Position numbers and translations under genes: made by a program
In this document: positions 42,546 to 51,361 of the stretch, one piece after another
Layout of the letters: each line of letters opens with the position of its first letter
Position numbering within the stretch: the first letter of the stretch is position 1
Notes under the pieces: generated by a model
What the model saw: only the letters and a program-made list of their open reading frames with translations
Told to the model about the DNA's origin: nothing
The model's database searches: none
DNA from: UMGS1002 sp050946195
GTDB taxonomy: Bacteria > Bacillota > Clostridia > Oscillospirales > CAG-272
Length of the DNA stretch: 61,228 nucleotides
Assembly (NCBI GenBank): GCA_050946195.1
Contig: JBMNUI010000003.1
Span: forward strand, 1 to 61,228
Direction of reading: 5' to 3'

Positions 42546-43139
42546 ATGATGAACATGCAAAACTCCAAATGGCCTTCTGTCTGGAAAATACGCATTGACG
42601 AAGAGCTTGAAATCGAACTGCCGCTGGTTGAGATTGGAAACGGCTTTTATATCTATTCCTTTGACATGACCGGCGAATCAAAATGGAACAGGCACGCGGC
42701 GGCGGCGCTGAAAAAAAAGCTGGCAGAATACAGCTTTGACGGCTTTGTCACGGTGCAGACCAAATCCTCGGGCCTCTCCCAGGAGATGGCGCGGGATATG
42801 GACTGCTATCTTGAGCTGCGCAAGTCCCGCAAGTCCTTTATGCGCGACCCCAGGCATATAACCTATGAGTCGATCACGACTCAGGGCAAGCAGGAGCTTT
42901 GGGTCGGCCGGGAGAAATACGAGCGCTTTGTGGGAAAGCGGCTTTGCTTTATCGACGACGTGGTGTCAACCGGCGGCACGGTCGATGCGGTCCTTGGCAT
43001 GGCTAAGGAAATCGGGTTTGAGGTATCGGTGATTGCCTGTGTCCTCACCGAAGGCGACGAGCGCACAGATTACAAGGGCATCCCGCTGGTCTCGCTCGGG
43101 CTCATTCCCCTGCCCGGCACGATTGCAAATAACGAATAG
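42546..43139 (+). CDS. Phosphoribosyltransferase, purine-type
   Basis: 197 residues. The PRPP-binding loop FIDDVVSTGGTVDAV lies near 138-152. An upstream basic helix and VTVQTKSSGL give the type I PRTase fold. It would convert an imported base to its nucleotide, consistent with the adjacent permease. Adenine and xanthine PRTases are the nearest types. It is followed by a strong terminator. Confidence 0.78.
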   Translation: MMNMQNSKWPSVWKIRIDEELEIELPLVEIGNGFYIYSFDMTGESKWNRHAAAALKKKLAEYSFDGFVTVQTKSSGLSQEMARDMDCYLELRKSRKSFMRDPRHITYESITTQGKQELWVGREKYERFVGKRLCFIDDVVSTGGTVDAVLGMAKEIGFEVSVIACVLTEGDERTDYKGIPLVSLGLIPLPGTIANNE

Positions 43140-43147
43140 TCAAAAGA

Positions 43148-43186
43148 AAGCCGGAGGGGAATGAGCTCATTCCCCTCCGGCTTTTT
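43148..43186 (+). terminator. Strong terminator between convergent genes
   Basis: aagccggaggggaatga/tcattcccctccggctt with only gc at the centre, then five U. It serves the purine operon and probably also pcm on the other strand. Confidence 0.88.
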
Positions 43187-43773
43187 CATTCTCCCCAGCC
43201 ATACCGGCCTTTGAGTTCGACAAACCTCACCATCCCGGCGGACTCAACCTGCAACCTGCCGTCAGCTCTCTTTGTAATTACCTGAAGCTCCTGGACATCC
43301 GGCGGACCTATCGGTATCACCATCCTGCCGCCGGGGGCAAGCTGACCCATAAGCTCGTCGGGCACCACGCGCGCCGCGGCCGTGACCATAATCCTGTCAT
43401 ACGGGGCGTGCTCTACCCATCCCAGACTCCCGTCGCCTACCTTATAAAAAATGTTAGTGAAATTCATTGAATTAAGCCTTTCTTTGGCTTTCTGTGATAA
43501 TTTCGCAATTCTCTCAACAGTGAAAACCTTCCCTGACATTTTGGCGAGCAGGGCCGTCTGAAATCCCGAGCCTGTCCCTATCTCGATTACCTTGCTGTCA
43601 TGCTCGGGGGCAAGCAGCTTTGTCATCTCGAGCACAAGGCTCGGCTGTGAGATTGTCTGCCCGAAGCCTATAGGCAGCGGCGAGTCATAAGCCGCATACT
43701 CCTTCATGTCATTCTCAAGGAAAAACGAACGGTCAAGCGACCGAAAATATGCTTCAAGTTCCCGATAGTCCAC
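43186..43773 (-). CDS. pcm: Protein-L-isoaspartate O-methyltransferase
   Basis: 195 residues. PIGFGQTISQPSLVLEMT (about 34-51) is the PCMT substrate motif, VIEIGTGSGFQTALLA (about 62-77) the SAM loop, and YDRIMVTAAA and LAPGGRMVIPIG complete the set. It repairs isoaspartate in aged proteins. The protein is slightly short compared with the usual 205-215 residues but all motifs are kept. Confidence 0.9.
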   Translation of the reverse strand: MDYRELEAYFRSLDRSFFLENDMKEYAAYDSPLPIGFGQTISQPSLVLEMTKLLAPEHDSKVIEIGTGSGFQTALLAKMSGKVFTVERIAKLSQKAKERLNSMNFTNIFYKVGDGSLGWVEHAPYDRIMVTAAARVVPDELMGQLAPGGRMVIPIGPPDVQELQVITKRADGRLQVESAGMVRFVELKGRYGWGE

Positions 43774-43847
43774 TTCCCATCACCTCACCTGCATTATGTT
43801 CGTATATTTCATTATAATGACCGCAAGTATTTTTAGCTTGCTCAGGG

Positions 43848-43876
43848 TTGACAAAAAGCATGCGGCGGTGTATTAT
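43848..43876 (+). promoter_or_regulatory. Orphan sigma-A promoter
   Basis: TTGACA (43848-43853), 17-bp spacer, TATTAT (43871-43876), pointing into a stretch with no supported plus-strand gene. Confidence 0.6.
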
Positions 43877-43882
43877 TAGGAT

Positions 43883-44047
43883 TTAAGCAACAACAGTAAG
43901 AGGAACACAAAGCATAACACAAGGAATTTTTCGGTCGCCCATCTGGCAAGCCGGCCGGTTACAAATCAAATGAAGGCTGTCATTAATTCACTTGTCGGCT
44001 AAGTGCAACAAGACAAAGGCACCGGTACCAGTGCCTTGTCTTGTTGT
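43883..44047 (+). ncRNA. Candidate small RNA or mini-ORF transcript
   Basis: Downstream of the orphan promoter are about 120 nt of noncoding sequence, then a strong hairpin, caacaagacaaaggcac...gtgccttgtcttgttg (44008-44047). The only frame of note is a 10-codon one at 43970 (MKAVINSLVG) without a ribosome site. The hairpin lacks a long U-run and may instead belong to the convergent surface-protein gene. Confidence 0.35.
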
Positions 44048-44083
44048 TATGAAACTGACCGGCAAACCGCCGTCAGTACTTAT

Positions 44084-46384
44084 TTATCTGACCTGGGAGC
44101 GCTGCTTTCTGCGTTTTGCAAGGAGCAGGGCAGCCAGCGAAACAGAGGAGACCGCCATTGCTATCACAGCATAGATTGTAGCATCGCCGGTAGCCGGCTC
44201 CTTATCGGGGGAAGCGGTATAGGCTTTCTCAAGGTCCATTTGCGTATACTCCATGAGCAAAAAGCCCATAACATCCCACTCGACAATGCCGGGCATGCTC
44301 TTGCCGTCGCCGCCGAGCGTACCGGTCGGGGTGATGACTATGCGGAGCATTTTTGTGTTGACGCTCTCAAACTTGTAGATGTTGTCCTGATTAGGAAGAT
44401 AAGAATATGTTCCGACCTTCTTGACCGATACAAACTGGCTGCCATCCCAGTACTGAATATCGATTGACTTGGGCACCCTGATGTTTTCGCCGTCGTCATA
44501 CCACCTGACCACGCAGCTGCTCACCGATATTTCGACCGGTAATTTATACTGCACCCACGGATTATCGGTGCCGGTGTAGCCGTATGCGCTCCAGTAGGCG
44601 TCGGTTTTGTCGTTCAGATTGAATATGAAGTCGGTCTTGTAGGAAAATGCCGCAGAGGGTTTCGCAAGGCTCGAAATACTGGGCAACTGGGGCTTCGGAA
44701 TCACCGTTCCCGCAGCCAACGAGCCTACCACATCCCACTCGGCAATTGCCGGCATGCCCTTGCCGTCGCCGCCGAGAGTTCCGGTCGGGGTGAAGACAAC
44801 ACGGAGGATATTTGTGTCAACAGGACTAAACTTATACATACTCTTTTCTCTGTTGTCAGTGATCATGTTAACCGGAACAAACTCACTGCCGTTCCAGTAC
44901 TGTATTTCAATTGACTTCGGTTCCTTGCTGCCGCTGCCGTCTTCATACCAAGTAAAGACACAACCTCTGAGCGTCAACTTGCAGGGGAACTCATACTGCA
45001 CCCAGGGCTTATCTTCGCCGGTGTAGCCGGCTGCATTCCAGTAAGCGAAGGTGCCGTCATTTAAGCACTTCGGATGGCTTTCTTCACTCGCGAATGAAAC
45101 GGCAGGGGTTGCAATTTCCTTTAAATTGACTACAGGATTGCCAAAGCCGTCTGTTACTCTCGGCACGTCAACGGTATTTATAGTAGCCTCTATTGCTTGG
45201 GCTGCAGCCACAATCGTGGCATAATCTGCGTCAGTCTCACTGACTATTTTTATATTGGTGCCGGCGGGTATAGTTATATTTGTTGTATTCTTTGAACCAT
45301 GAATGGCAAGGTTTCCGCACGGTGTTGAATAGCAATTCTCAAGTGTTACTGTCTTCGAAGCACAACCCAATACAAGCCCGGTCTGCGTGGTTTCGCCGCT
45401 ATAGCCTTCGATAGACCCGAAGTTATAGCAGTTCTTTATTTTCGTCCCGTTTGCATGGCTTTTACCGACAACGCCACCGATTCCGTTGTTGACTGTATTT
45501 GTATAATCTTTGTCTGTAAGTATTATGTTTCCATAATTAACGCAGTTTTCAACCGTCGTGTTGTTGGCAAATGCCACAATACCCGCGAGACCTATCTGGT
45601 TGGGATTATGGCCCCTGACTTTTCCGATTATATTGCCATAATTTATGCAGTTTCTAGTAACCGCATCATTTTCCATAAGCCCTGTAATCCCGCCGGCAAT
45701 AATGTTCCCGGTGCCGCTGGAGTTGGGGTTGCCGTATGCGAAGAGCGTGCCGTAGTTTATGCAGTATTCAATTGTGCCGAAAGACCGCCCGACAAGCATA
45801 CCGCAGGTATTGGTCTGGCTTTCGTAATAAGAATTGGCGTCAACAGTGCAATGGGACAGCTTCCCGCCAGCCAATAGTCTGCCGGCTATAATACCCGAAT
45901 TAAGTGGAGCCGTGTTGATGAAAACGGCGTTTGCAAAGTGAAGGTTCATTGCTGTGCCGCTAATCAATCCGAAAAAGCCGACATACGCGCCGTCCATGGT
46001 CTTCCTGGCAGCATCAACATAAAACGAAAGATTGCTGATGATGTGCCCCTGGCCGTCAAATGTTCCCCTGAATGCACCCGAAGAACCATCCCTGGTCCCG
46101 ATAGGCGTCCAGTCATATCCCCCTATGTCAATGTCAGCTCCGAGTTTGATGGTTTTGCCGGTAAAATCATCGGGGTCGATTCCGGTTGCGTTGCCGTTGA
46201 CGATAGCCGCAAGCCCGGCCAGCTCGGCAGCCGTGGTCAGCGTAAATTCGGTGTCGGTCGTGTTGTACCACGAGGTGTCTATCGACTTTCCGTCCCAAGC
46301 AGCCGCCGTGGTACCGACAGCATATGTAACCGTCAACATCAACAATGTTGTCAGGATCAGCAAATATGACGTAAGTTTTTTCAT
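44084..46384 (-). CDS. Surface protein: GLUG-like repeats, two discoidin-like modules, sorting signal
   Basis: 766 residues. Signal peptide (about 1-27), then a right-handed beta-helix region (about 60-400) with recurrent GxIxGxxxGxxxNCxNYGxI units of GLUG type. Two related modules follow (about 430-570 and 600-735), both with PWVQYEF/PWVQYKL, KSIEIQYWNGSEFV/KSIDIQYWDGSQFV and GTLGGDGKGMP/GTLGGDGKSMP, the F5/8 type C (discoidin) pattern that often binds glycans. The C-terminus has EPATGD, a hydrophobic helix and RRKQR, a sortase-type sorting signal. It is probably a wall-anchored adhesin or polysaccharide-binding protein. Confidence 0.82.
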   Translation of the reverse strand: MKKLTSYLLILTTLLMLTVTYAVGTTAAAWDGKSIDTSWYNTTDTEFTLTTAAELAGLAAIVNGNATGIDPDDFTGKTIKLGADIDIGGYDWTPIGTRDGSSGAFRGTFDGQGHIISNLSFYVDAARKTMDGAYVGFFGLISGTAMNLHFANAVFINTAPLNSGIIAGRLLAGGKLSHCTVDANSYYESQTNTCGMLVGRSFGTIEYCINYGTLFAYGNPNSSGTGNIIAGGITGLMENDAVTRNCINYGNIIGKVRGHNPNQIGLAGIVAFANNTTVENCVNYGNIILTDKDYTNTVNNGIGGVVGKSHANGTKIKNCYNFGSIEGYSGETTQTGLVLGCASKTVTLENCYSTPCGNLAIHGSKNTTNITIPAGTNIKIVSETDADYATIVAAAQAIEATINTVDVPRVTDGFGNPVVNLKEIATPAVSFASEESHPKCLNDGTFAYWNAAGYTGEDKPWVQYEFPCKLTLRGCVFTWYEDGSGSKEPKSIEIQYWNGSEFVPVNMITDNREKSMYKFSPVDTNILRVVFTPTGTLGGDGKGMPAIAEWDVVGSLAAGTVIPKPQLPSISSLAKPSAAFSYKTDFIFNLNDKTDAYWSAYGYTGTDNPWVQYKLPVEISVSSCVVRWYDDGENIRVPKSIDIQYWDGSQFVSVKKVGTYSYLPNQDNIYKFESVNTKMLRIVITPTGTLGGDGKSMPGIVEWDVMGFLLMEYTQMDLEKAYTASPDKEPATGDATIYAVIAMAVSSVSLAALLLAKRRKQRSQVR

Positions 46385-46431
46385 GGTATGCTTCCCCTTC
46401 CTCCTTACATTTCTGGAGAAATTGTGTTGTC

Positions 46432-46460
46432 ATTATATCATGAGCTCTAAATCTTGTCAA
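46432..46460 (-). promoter_or_regulatory. Promoter of the surface protein gene
   Basis: Minus strand TTGACA (46460-46455), 17-bp spacer, TATAAT (46437-46432); RBS AAGGAGG follows. Confidence 0.85.
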
Positions 46461-46506
46461 TGGATATTTTTGTTTTTATGACTATTTTGTAAACAAACCA
46501 TGAACT

Positions 46507-47382
46507 TTATTGTTCGGCCATTGCCAGAAGGGCCTCTCCCAGGTCGTGAACGAACCTGCACCAGGGCGCCCTTGTGGAATCGGGAAAGTTATGAGAGCCC
46601 AGCTCCAACGAAAAGTCACCGGTATAACCGATATGGGCGAAGGCCTTCATGGTGTCGGCCCAATCAATAGAGCCCATAAACGGAGGCAGATGCCTGTCGC
46701 CGTCGCGGTTGTTGTCACTTGTGTGTGTGCATTTCACGCGCGGCCCTGCCATGCGGATGAAGGACCCCACATGAATACCGCCAAAGTGTGCATGCCCGGT
46801 ATCAATGCAGATGCCCACGGAAGGGTCATTTATTGTATCGACCAGATCAATGAGCTCTTCCGGGTCCCCGCCGCAATAGCGGCGGCGATTGCCCTTGAAA
46901 TCCACCATATTCTCAATTGCAATACCGATACCTGCTTTCTTTGCAGCTTCGATATATGGTGCAAGATATCTGAGGTTGATCTCCTTGGCCTTTTGGCGGC
47001 TGTAAAGAGGGTCGTGCGGCAGGTTCCAGGGGTGCATTACCATCCATTGTGCCCCCAGAATTCTTGTTGTCTCGATGCAGCGGTAGTTCGTGGCCCACAC
47101 GAAGTCGGCGTCGGCATAGTTTGGGTCGTCCCACTGTTGCCCGGACAGGGTCTGGCGGAAGGATATTCTTATTGAATCGGCAAAAGCGCGGGTATTCTCT
47201 GCCCACTCGAGCCAGTTGTCCTGACCGAGAGGGGCGTCGCGGCCGCCCAGATTCCATAGATTTGCGTCGGCATAGTCAAACCCGGCGGCCTTCATGGCAC
47301 TCAGGCACTGTTCAATGGTATAGCGGCTTTGAGTTCCGGGAATGCGGCTCATCAGCCATGTGGAAGCAGAAAGCGTCATCAT
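46507..47382 (-). CDS. Sugar phosphate isomerase/epimerase (xylose-isomerase-like TIM barrel)
   Basis: 291 residues. AP-endonuclease-2/xylose-isomerase-like barrel with metal ligands in IAIENMVDF (Glu, about 155), GICIDTGHAHFGG (Asp and His, about 190-198), CTHTSDNN (His, about 215) and SLELGSH (Glu, about 260). Relatives epimerise sugars or keto-sugars or eliminate from 3-keto-glycosides. It is last in the seven-gene operon (87 nt after the isomerase-like gene). Confidence 0.8.
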   Translation of the reverse strand: MMTLSASTWLMSRIPGTQSRYTIEQCLSAMKAAGFDYADANLWNLGGRDAPLGQDNWLEWAENTRAFADSIRISFRQTLSGQQWDDPNYADADFVWATNYRCIETTRILGAQWMVMHPWNLPHDPLYSRQKAKEINLRYLAPYIEAAKKAGIGIAIENMVDFKGNRRRYCGGDPEELIDLVDTINDPSVGICIDTGHAHFGGIHVGSFIRMAGPRVKCTHTSDNNRDGDRHLPPFMGSIDWADTMKAFAHIGYTGDFSLELGSHNFPDSTRAPWCRFVHDLGEALLAMAEQ

Positions 47383-47469
47383 AATGGTGTCTCCTCAGCA
47401 AAAGATTACCCTATATCGGGTCTAAGTCCCTGTGCCAACTGATGAACTGGTGCGGCAGGTGCTTTACAC

Positions 47470-48864
47470 TCAAATAATAACACACGGCAGCCCGCACAGC
47501 GAGGCGAAAAATTCAATCTGCTCCGGCTTTGCCCCGTAGACAAGCACGCTGTGATGTGTTGCCCCGGCATAGCTCAAAGCCTCCAAAAACTCCGATGTCG
47601 GCATGTGGGGCTTCATCCAGCCGCGCACCCTTGCCTCAAAATTGTCCTCGGGGACCTCAAGCATTTCAACCGGCGAGGCCAGCAGCCGAAATCCCCCGGC
47701 CGTGCGGTGAAGGTTTACGAATACCGCATCCCCGCCGCAGTAGCAGCCGTATGAGACCACCGGGTTCTCACCTTCTCCGAAAATGAAATTCATCTCCTTC
47801 ATCCCGGCCCGCCGGCAAATCAAATTAGGGTTGTACTCGCCCATGTGGCTGAGCAGCAGGGTATTCCCCTTCCAGTCGGGACAGAAAATCTCGACAAAGC
47901 TGCTGTCAGGAAAGCCCTGCAGCAACGCGCCGAGCAACGAGGCGGTGAGCACGTCGCCCTCCCCGGCGTATCCTATGCCGCGCGCCATAGCCTTACAGGC
48001 TTCCATAAAGGGCATGACAGTAAGCCCCGTGGCGACGACAGCCCTGAAATTTGCGGTGAAGGCACGGAGCTTGTGCCTCTCAATCCAGTGACGCACGGCA
48101 AGGCAGTTTTTTGCGGTCCTCAAATGAACAGCCGGGTCGAGAGGCTCTATTTCATAGCAGTTTTCCCGGTCGTACTCAACCTCGCGCGCCGCCTCCTCGT
48201 CGCTGATACCATCAAGGATTGAGGCAAGCTCGCCTTCCCCGGGGTATACCACAGTCACCCCGAAATGTGATTTCATCTCCTCGTCGGTGACAAAAAAGTC
48301 CCCCATGCCCTCAAAACTGCCGCCGATACTCCCTACCCTGCTGCCGTGCAGCGCCTGGGCGGCGACGGCTGCGCGGACAAAGCCCGCGGCCCTCTGCAGA
48401 ACATCCGACTCAGCGTAGTGCCCCGCGGCGATGGCAAATCTCTTGACATGGCGCAAAAGCAGGCTGCACATATCCATGACCCCGTGTATGCCGTGGCAAT
48501 AGCTTATCTCGCCCGGGTCCTGTGTGCTGCCGAAATCGTAGGTCTCGGTGGTGTCAAGCACCACAACAGGCAGGTCTGTCGCGCTCAGCGCGCCGACACA
48601 CTCAAGCGAGGGGGAGTATGCCGCGTGCCAAGTCACAATGCAGTCGACCCCTTCGCGCTCAAAGCGCTCGACCGCCGCCTCAAATTCACGAGCCACCCTG
48701 CAAAACTCCGAGCGGATAACCTCAAACCCGAGCTTTTCAAATTTTGCTGCCAGAGTTTCGTAAAACGCAGAAAGCCTGCCCCGGGCCTTTGCCCCGGTGC
48801 CGACATCGTCATATAGCTTAATGTAAAAAGGAAGAAAACCGATTTTTATTTTCTTGCCGCTCAT
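47470..48864 (-). CDS. L-fucose/L-arabinose isomerase-like protein
   Basis: 464 residues. The N-terminal Rossmann-like segment KIGFLPFYIKLYDD, then DCIVTWHAAYSPS and VVLDTTETYDF, and the later GSIGGSFEGMGDF (about 180) match the FucI/AraA-like superfamily. A conserved Glu for metal is plausible in FMEACKAMARGIGYAGEGD. Activity as an aldose-ketose isomerase is inferred from the family and from the FGGY kinase in the same operon. Substrate unknown. Confidence 0.75.
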   Translation of the reverse strand: MSGKKIKIGFLPFYIKLYDDVGTGAKARGRLSAFYETLAAKFEKLGFEVIRSEFCRVAREFEAAVERFEREGVDCIVTWHAAYSPSLECVGALSATDLPVVVLDTTETYDFGSTQDPGEISYCHGIHGVMDMCSLLLRHVKRFAIAAGHYAESDVLQRAAGFVRAAVAAQALHGSRVGSIGGSFEGMGDFFVTDEEMKSHFGVTVVYPGEGELASILDGISDEEAAREVEYDRENCYEIEPLDPAVHLRTAKNCLAVRHWIERHKLRAFTANFRAVVATGLTVMPFMEACKAMARGIGYAGEGDVLTASLLGALLQGFPDSSFVEIFCPDWKGNTLLLSHMGEYNPNLICRRAGMKEMNFIFGEGENPVVSYGCYCGGDAVFVNLHRTAGGFRLLASPVEMLEVPEDNFEARVRGWMKPHMPTSEFLEALSYAGATHHSVLVYGAKPEQIEFFASLCGLPCVII

Positions 48865-48894
48865 AAACTGCCTTCCTTTCTGCTGCCGGGGTGT

Positions 48895-49911
48895 TCACAG
48901 TTCTATGCCAAAATACTCAGATGCGTTTTTATACATAATATCGTTTATTTCGTTTTGTGTGAGGCCGAGCCGCTCTGCCGCGCGTCTGAAGGCAAGCAGC
49001 TCCTCATACATAAAGAGCGTTATATCGGTCTCGTCGGTCTCGCGCATATGTCTGTCCCCCGACACGTCGCCGTACAGCCCGCGGGGCACCACATTGACAT
49101 AGTTCCCGTCCTCGCATGTGCGGTACATGCGCATTTTGGTGTAGGGCATGTCGGAGCCGAACATCACCCTCCCGACACCGACCGCCTCGATGCACTTCTC
49201 GATTGCCAGGTCAAGCGTGTTTGCCGAAAAGTCGAAGACAAGGTTTTTTGTCTTCCGAAGTATCTCGAAAGCCTCGCCGATGTCCTCGGGGCAATAGGCC
49301 CGCCCCACATGGGCGACAACAACCTTGGCACGGGGGTATTTTCGGTCTATCTCGACAAGCTGTGCCAGGTTGACCGGGTCGCGCAGCCGCCCGGCGCGCG
49401 GAATATGGAGCATGACTATGCCGCCAACCTCGTCCATGAATTTTAGCTGCTCATGGGTCAGAAAATCAAAAATACGGACCTCGGATGCCGGGATGTACGG
49501 CGGGGAATTGTTAAGATAGGGCTTTATGCCGACAAAGCCCGCGTCAAGCGCCCTCTCAATTTCGGCGGTGGTGGTGTCCCAGTTTGTGCAATAGAGCGCG
49601 CGGACCCGGTGCTCCTGTATTATTTTCTTCACATATGAATTTACAACATCGAGCCGGCAGGAGGGCGAGCCTAAAACCACCTTGGCTACCTTCTTGCCGG
49701 GGAAAAGCTGCTCAAAGGACCGCTCCATGTCCTCAAATGTCTGCGAGTCGGCCACAAGCGAGGGCCAGCGGGCAGCGCCCTTCCGCCCCGGCCTCTTTGT
49801 TCCCGGCTCCCAGAGATGCACATGGACATCGATAAACTTCGGCGGAAGAAAATCTTTGAGTTCCTCGTAGTATACCTTTTTATCGTAGTCGGTAAGTTTT
49901 ACTCCGAACAT
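48895..49911 (-). CDS. Amidohydrolase-family protein (TIM barrel)
   Basis: 338 residues from the ATG at 49911 (AAGGAGC 6 nt upstream). The open frame continues 54 unsupported codons up. Metal motif FIDVHVHLWEP (about 28-38), then VVVAHVGRAYCPEDIG (about 215) and MFGSDMPYTK (about 265) supply His and Asp ligands of amidohydrolase_2 proteins. Relatives hydrolyse lactones or decarboxylate ring acids. In this operon a sugar-lactone or cyclic-amide substrate is conceivable, but that is inference. Confidence 0.8.
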   Translation of the reverse strand: MFGVKLTDYDKKVYYEELKDFLPPKFIDVHVHLWEPGTKRPGRKGAARWPSLVADSQTFEDMERSFEQLFPGKKVAKVVLGSPSCRLDVVNSYVKKIIQEHRVRALYCTNWDTTTAEIERALDAGFVGIKPYLNNSPPYIPASEVRIFDFLTHEQLKFMDEVGGIVMLHIPRAGRLRDPVNLAQLVEIDRKYPRAKVVVAHVGRAYCPEDIGEAFEILRKTKNLVFDFSANTLDLAIEKCIEAVGVGRVMFGSDMPYTKMRMYRTCEDGNYVNVVPRGLYGDVSGDRHMRETDETDITLFMYEELLAFRRAAERLGLTQNEINDIMYKNASEYFGIEL

Positions 49912-49927
49912 ACCAAAGCTCCTTGAA

Positions 49928-51361
49928 TCATCGTATAAAACAGCTGACGTACCGCCCGAATTTTTCGCGGTAAAAGCTAAGCAGGTCCGGCTGCGGGTAA
50001 AGCGGCTTTTTCCTGACAAAAAAGTCGAGACAGGCCGCATAATCTGAAAATGCGCCCGAGCCCACCGCGGCAATCACGGCCGCGCCCAGCGCCGGGGTGT
50101 CGGGCTCCTCGGTGAGCAGCAGCTTACAATTACAGACCGCGGCGACAATCGAGCTCCAGAGCCGGCTTTTTGCGGCGCCACCCGACATGGTAAGCGACCC
50201 GCCGCTGACCGGCATTACTCCCAAGTCTCTGAATTTATCAAGCACCAGCCGAACTTCGAAGGCCGCGCCTTCCATCATGGCAAGGGCAATGTCGTATTCG
50301 TCGTATTTCCGGGAGTCAATTGAACCTGTCCGGCGGTGGTCGATAAGCCCCCTGTCGGTGCTAAGCGGGCATATCAAAAGCTCTGCGGCTTCCCCGCGCC
50401 GTGCTTCGGCGACCCTGTCAATTTCCTGCAGGGAGAGTCCATAGCGGGCGGCATGGCTTTCTATCGCGGCCCCGATGCCGCCGAGCGAGGTCATGGCGCC
50501 ATATCTCCCCCCTGCCGGATGTATTCCCGGCGCGATGTGCCTGTCGACAAACCTCAGGCTCTCCAAAACCCCGAAAATCACCCACGCGGTGCCGGTTGCC
50601 AGCAGGATGTCGCCGGGGTTTATCACGCCGCTCCCGAGCGAGGCGCAGTACTGGTCATGCGCGCCGCAAAATATCACCACATGCTCCCCGAGCCCCAGCT
50701 CTCGGGCGGCCGATTTTGCAAGCCTTCCGACCACACTGCCGCAGGGCAACACCTCGGGCAGCATTTCCCCGCCGATTCCGAGAAAGCCAAGCAAGTCATC
50801 ATTCCAGCAAAGCTTGTTTATGTCGTAAAGCCGGGTGATGGCAGCACCCGTGGGGTCGGCCACCGCCCGGCCGGTGAGCTTGTAGTTGATATATTCCCCG
50901 GTAGTCAAAAACTTTGCGGCCCGGCCGAAAACCTCGGGTTGGTTGCGCTTCAGCCAGAGCAGCTTTGAGGCACAGTCGGCCGGCGAGGTCGGCCAGCCGC
51001 AGCTTTTGTAAATCTTATCGCCGAGAGCCCGAATTATTTCCTCAGCCTCGGCAAAAGCCCGCCTGTCCATCCAGGTCATGGCCTCTGTCATGGGGCAGAA
51101 GTCATGGTTGAGCGCAAATATGCTTCCGCCCTGTGCCGAGACGCCCATGGCGCAGACCTCGGCGGGGTCAGGCAGCGCGCCGGTAACCTGCCTCAGTGCG
51201 CCGACCGCCGCCCGCCACCAGTCGCCGGGGTTCTGGGTCGAATATGAACCCGAGACCCCGGTCGGGTATGTTTGCCTCCCCCTTGAGAGAATATTCCCGC
51301 ACCCGTCGACGGCCACCGCCTTGACTGCGGTGCTGCCTATGTCAAGCCCTATAAAAATCAT
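49928..51361 (-). CDS. FGGY-family carbohydrate kinase (xylulokinase-like)
   Basis: 477 residues. N-terminal FIGLDIGSTAVKAVAV (about 3-18), a middle MGVSAQGGS and MTWMDRRA, and C-terminal GGAAKSRLWSSIVAAVCN (about 390) are FGGY signatures. It phosphorylates a ketose or polyol. The start overlaps the aminotransferase stop by ATGA, so the two are coupled. Confidence 0.86.
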   Translation of the reverse strand: MIFIGLDIGSTAVKAVAVDGCGNILSRGRQTYPTGVSGSYSTQNPGDWWRAAVGALRQVTGALPDPAEVCAMGVSAQGGSIFALNHDFCPMTEAMTWMDRRAFAEAEEIIRALGDKIYKSCGWPTSPADCASKLLWLKRNQPEVFGRAAKFLTTGEYINYKLTGRAVADPTGAAITRLYDINKLCWNDDLLGFLGIGGEMLPEVLPCGSVVGRLAKSAARELGLGEHVVIFCGAHDQYCASLGSGVINPGDILLATGTAWVIFGVLESLRFVDRHIAPGIHPAGGRYGAMTSLGGIGAAIESHAARYGLSLQEIDRVAEARRGEAAELLICPLSTDRGLIDHRRTGSIDSRKYDEYDIALAMMEGAAFEVRLVLDKFRDLGVMPVSGGSLTMSGGAAKSRLWSSIVAAVCNCKLLLTEEPDTPALGAAVIAAVGSGAFSDYAACLDFFVRKKPLYPQPDLLSFYREKFGRYVSCFIR

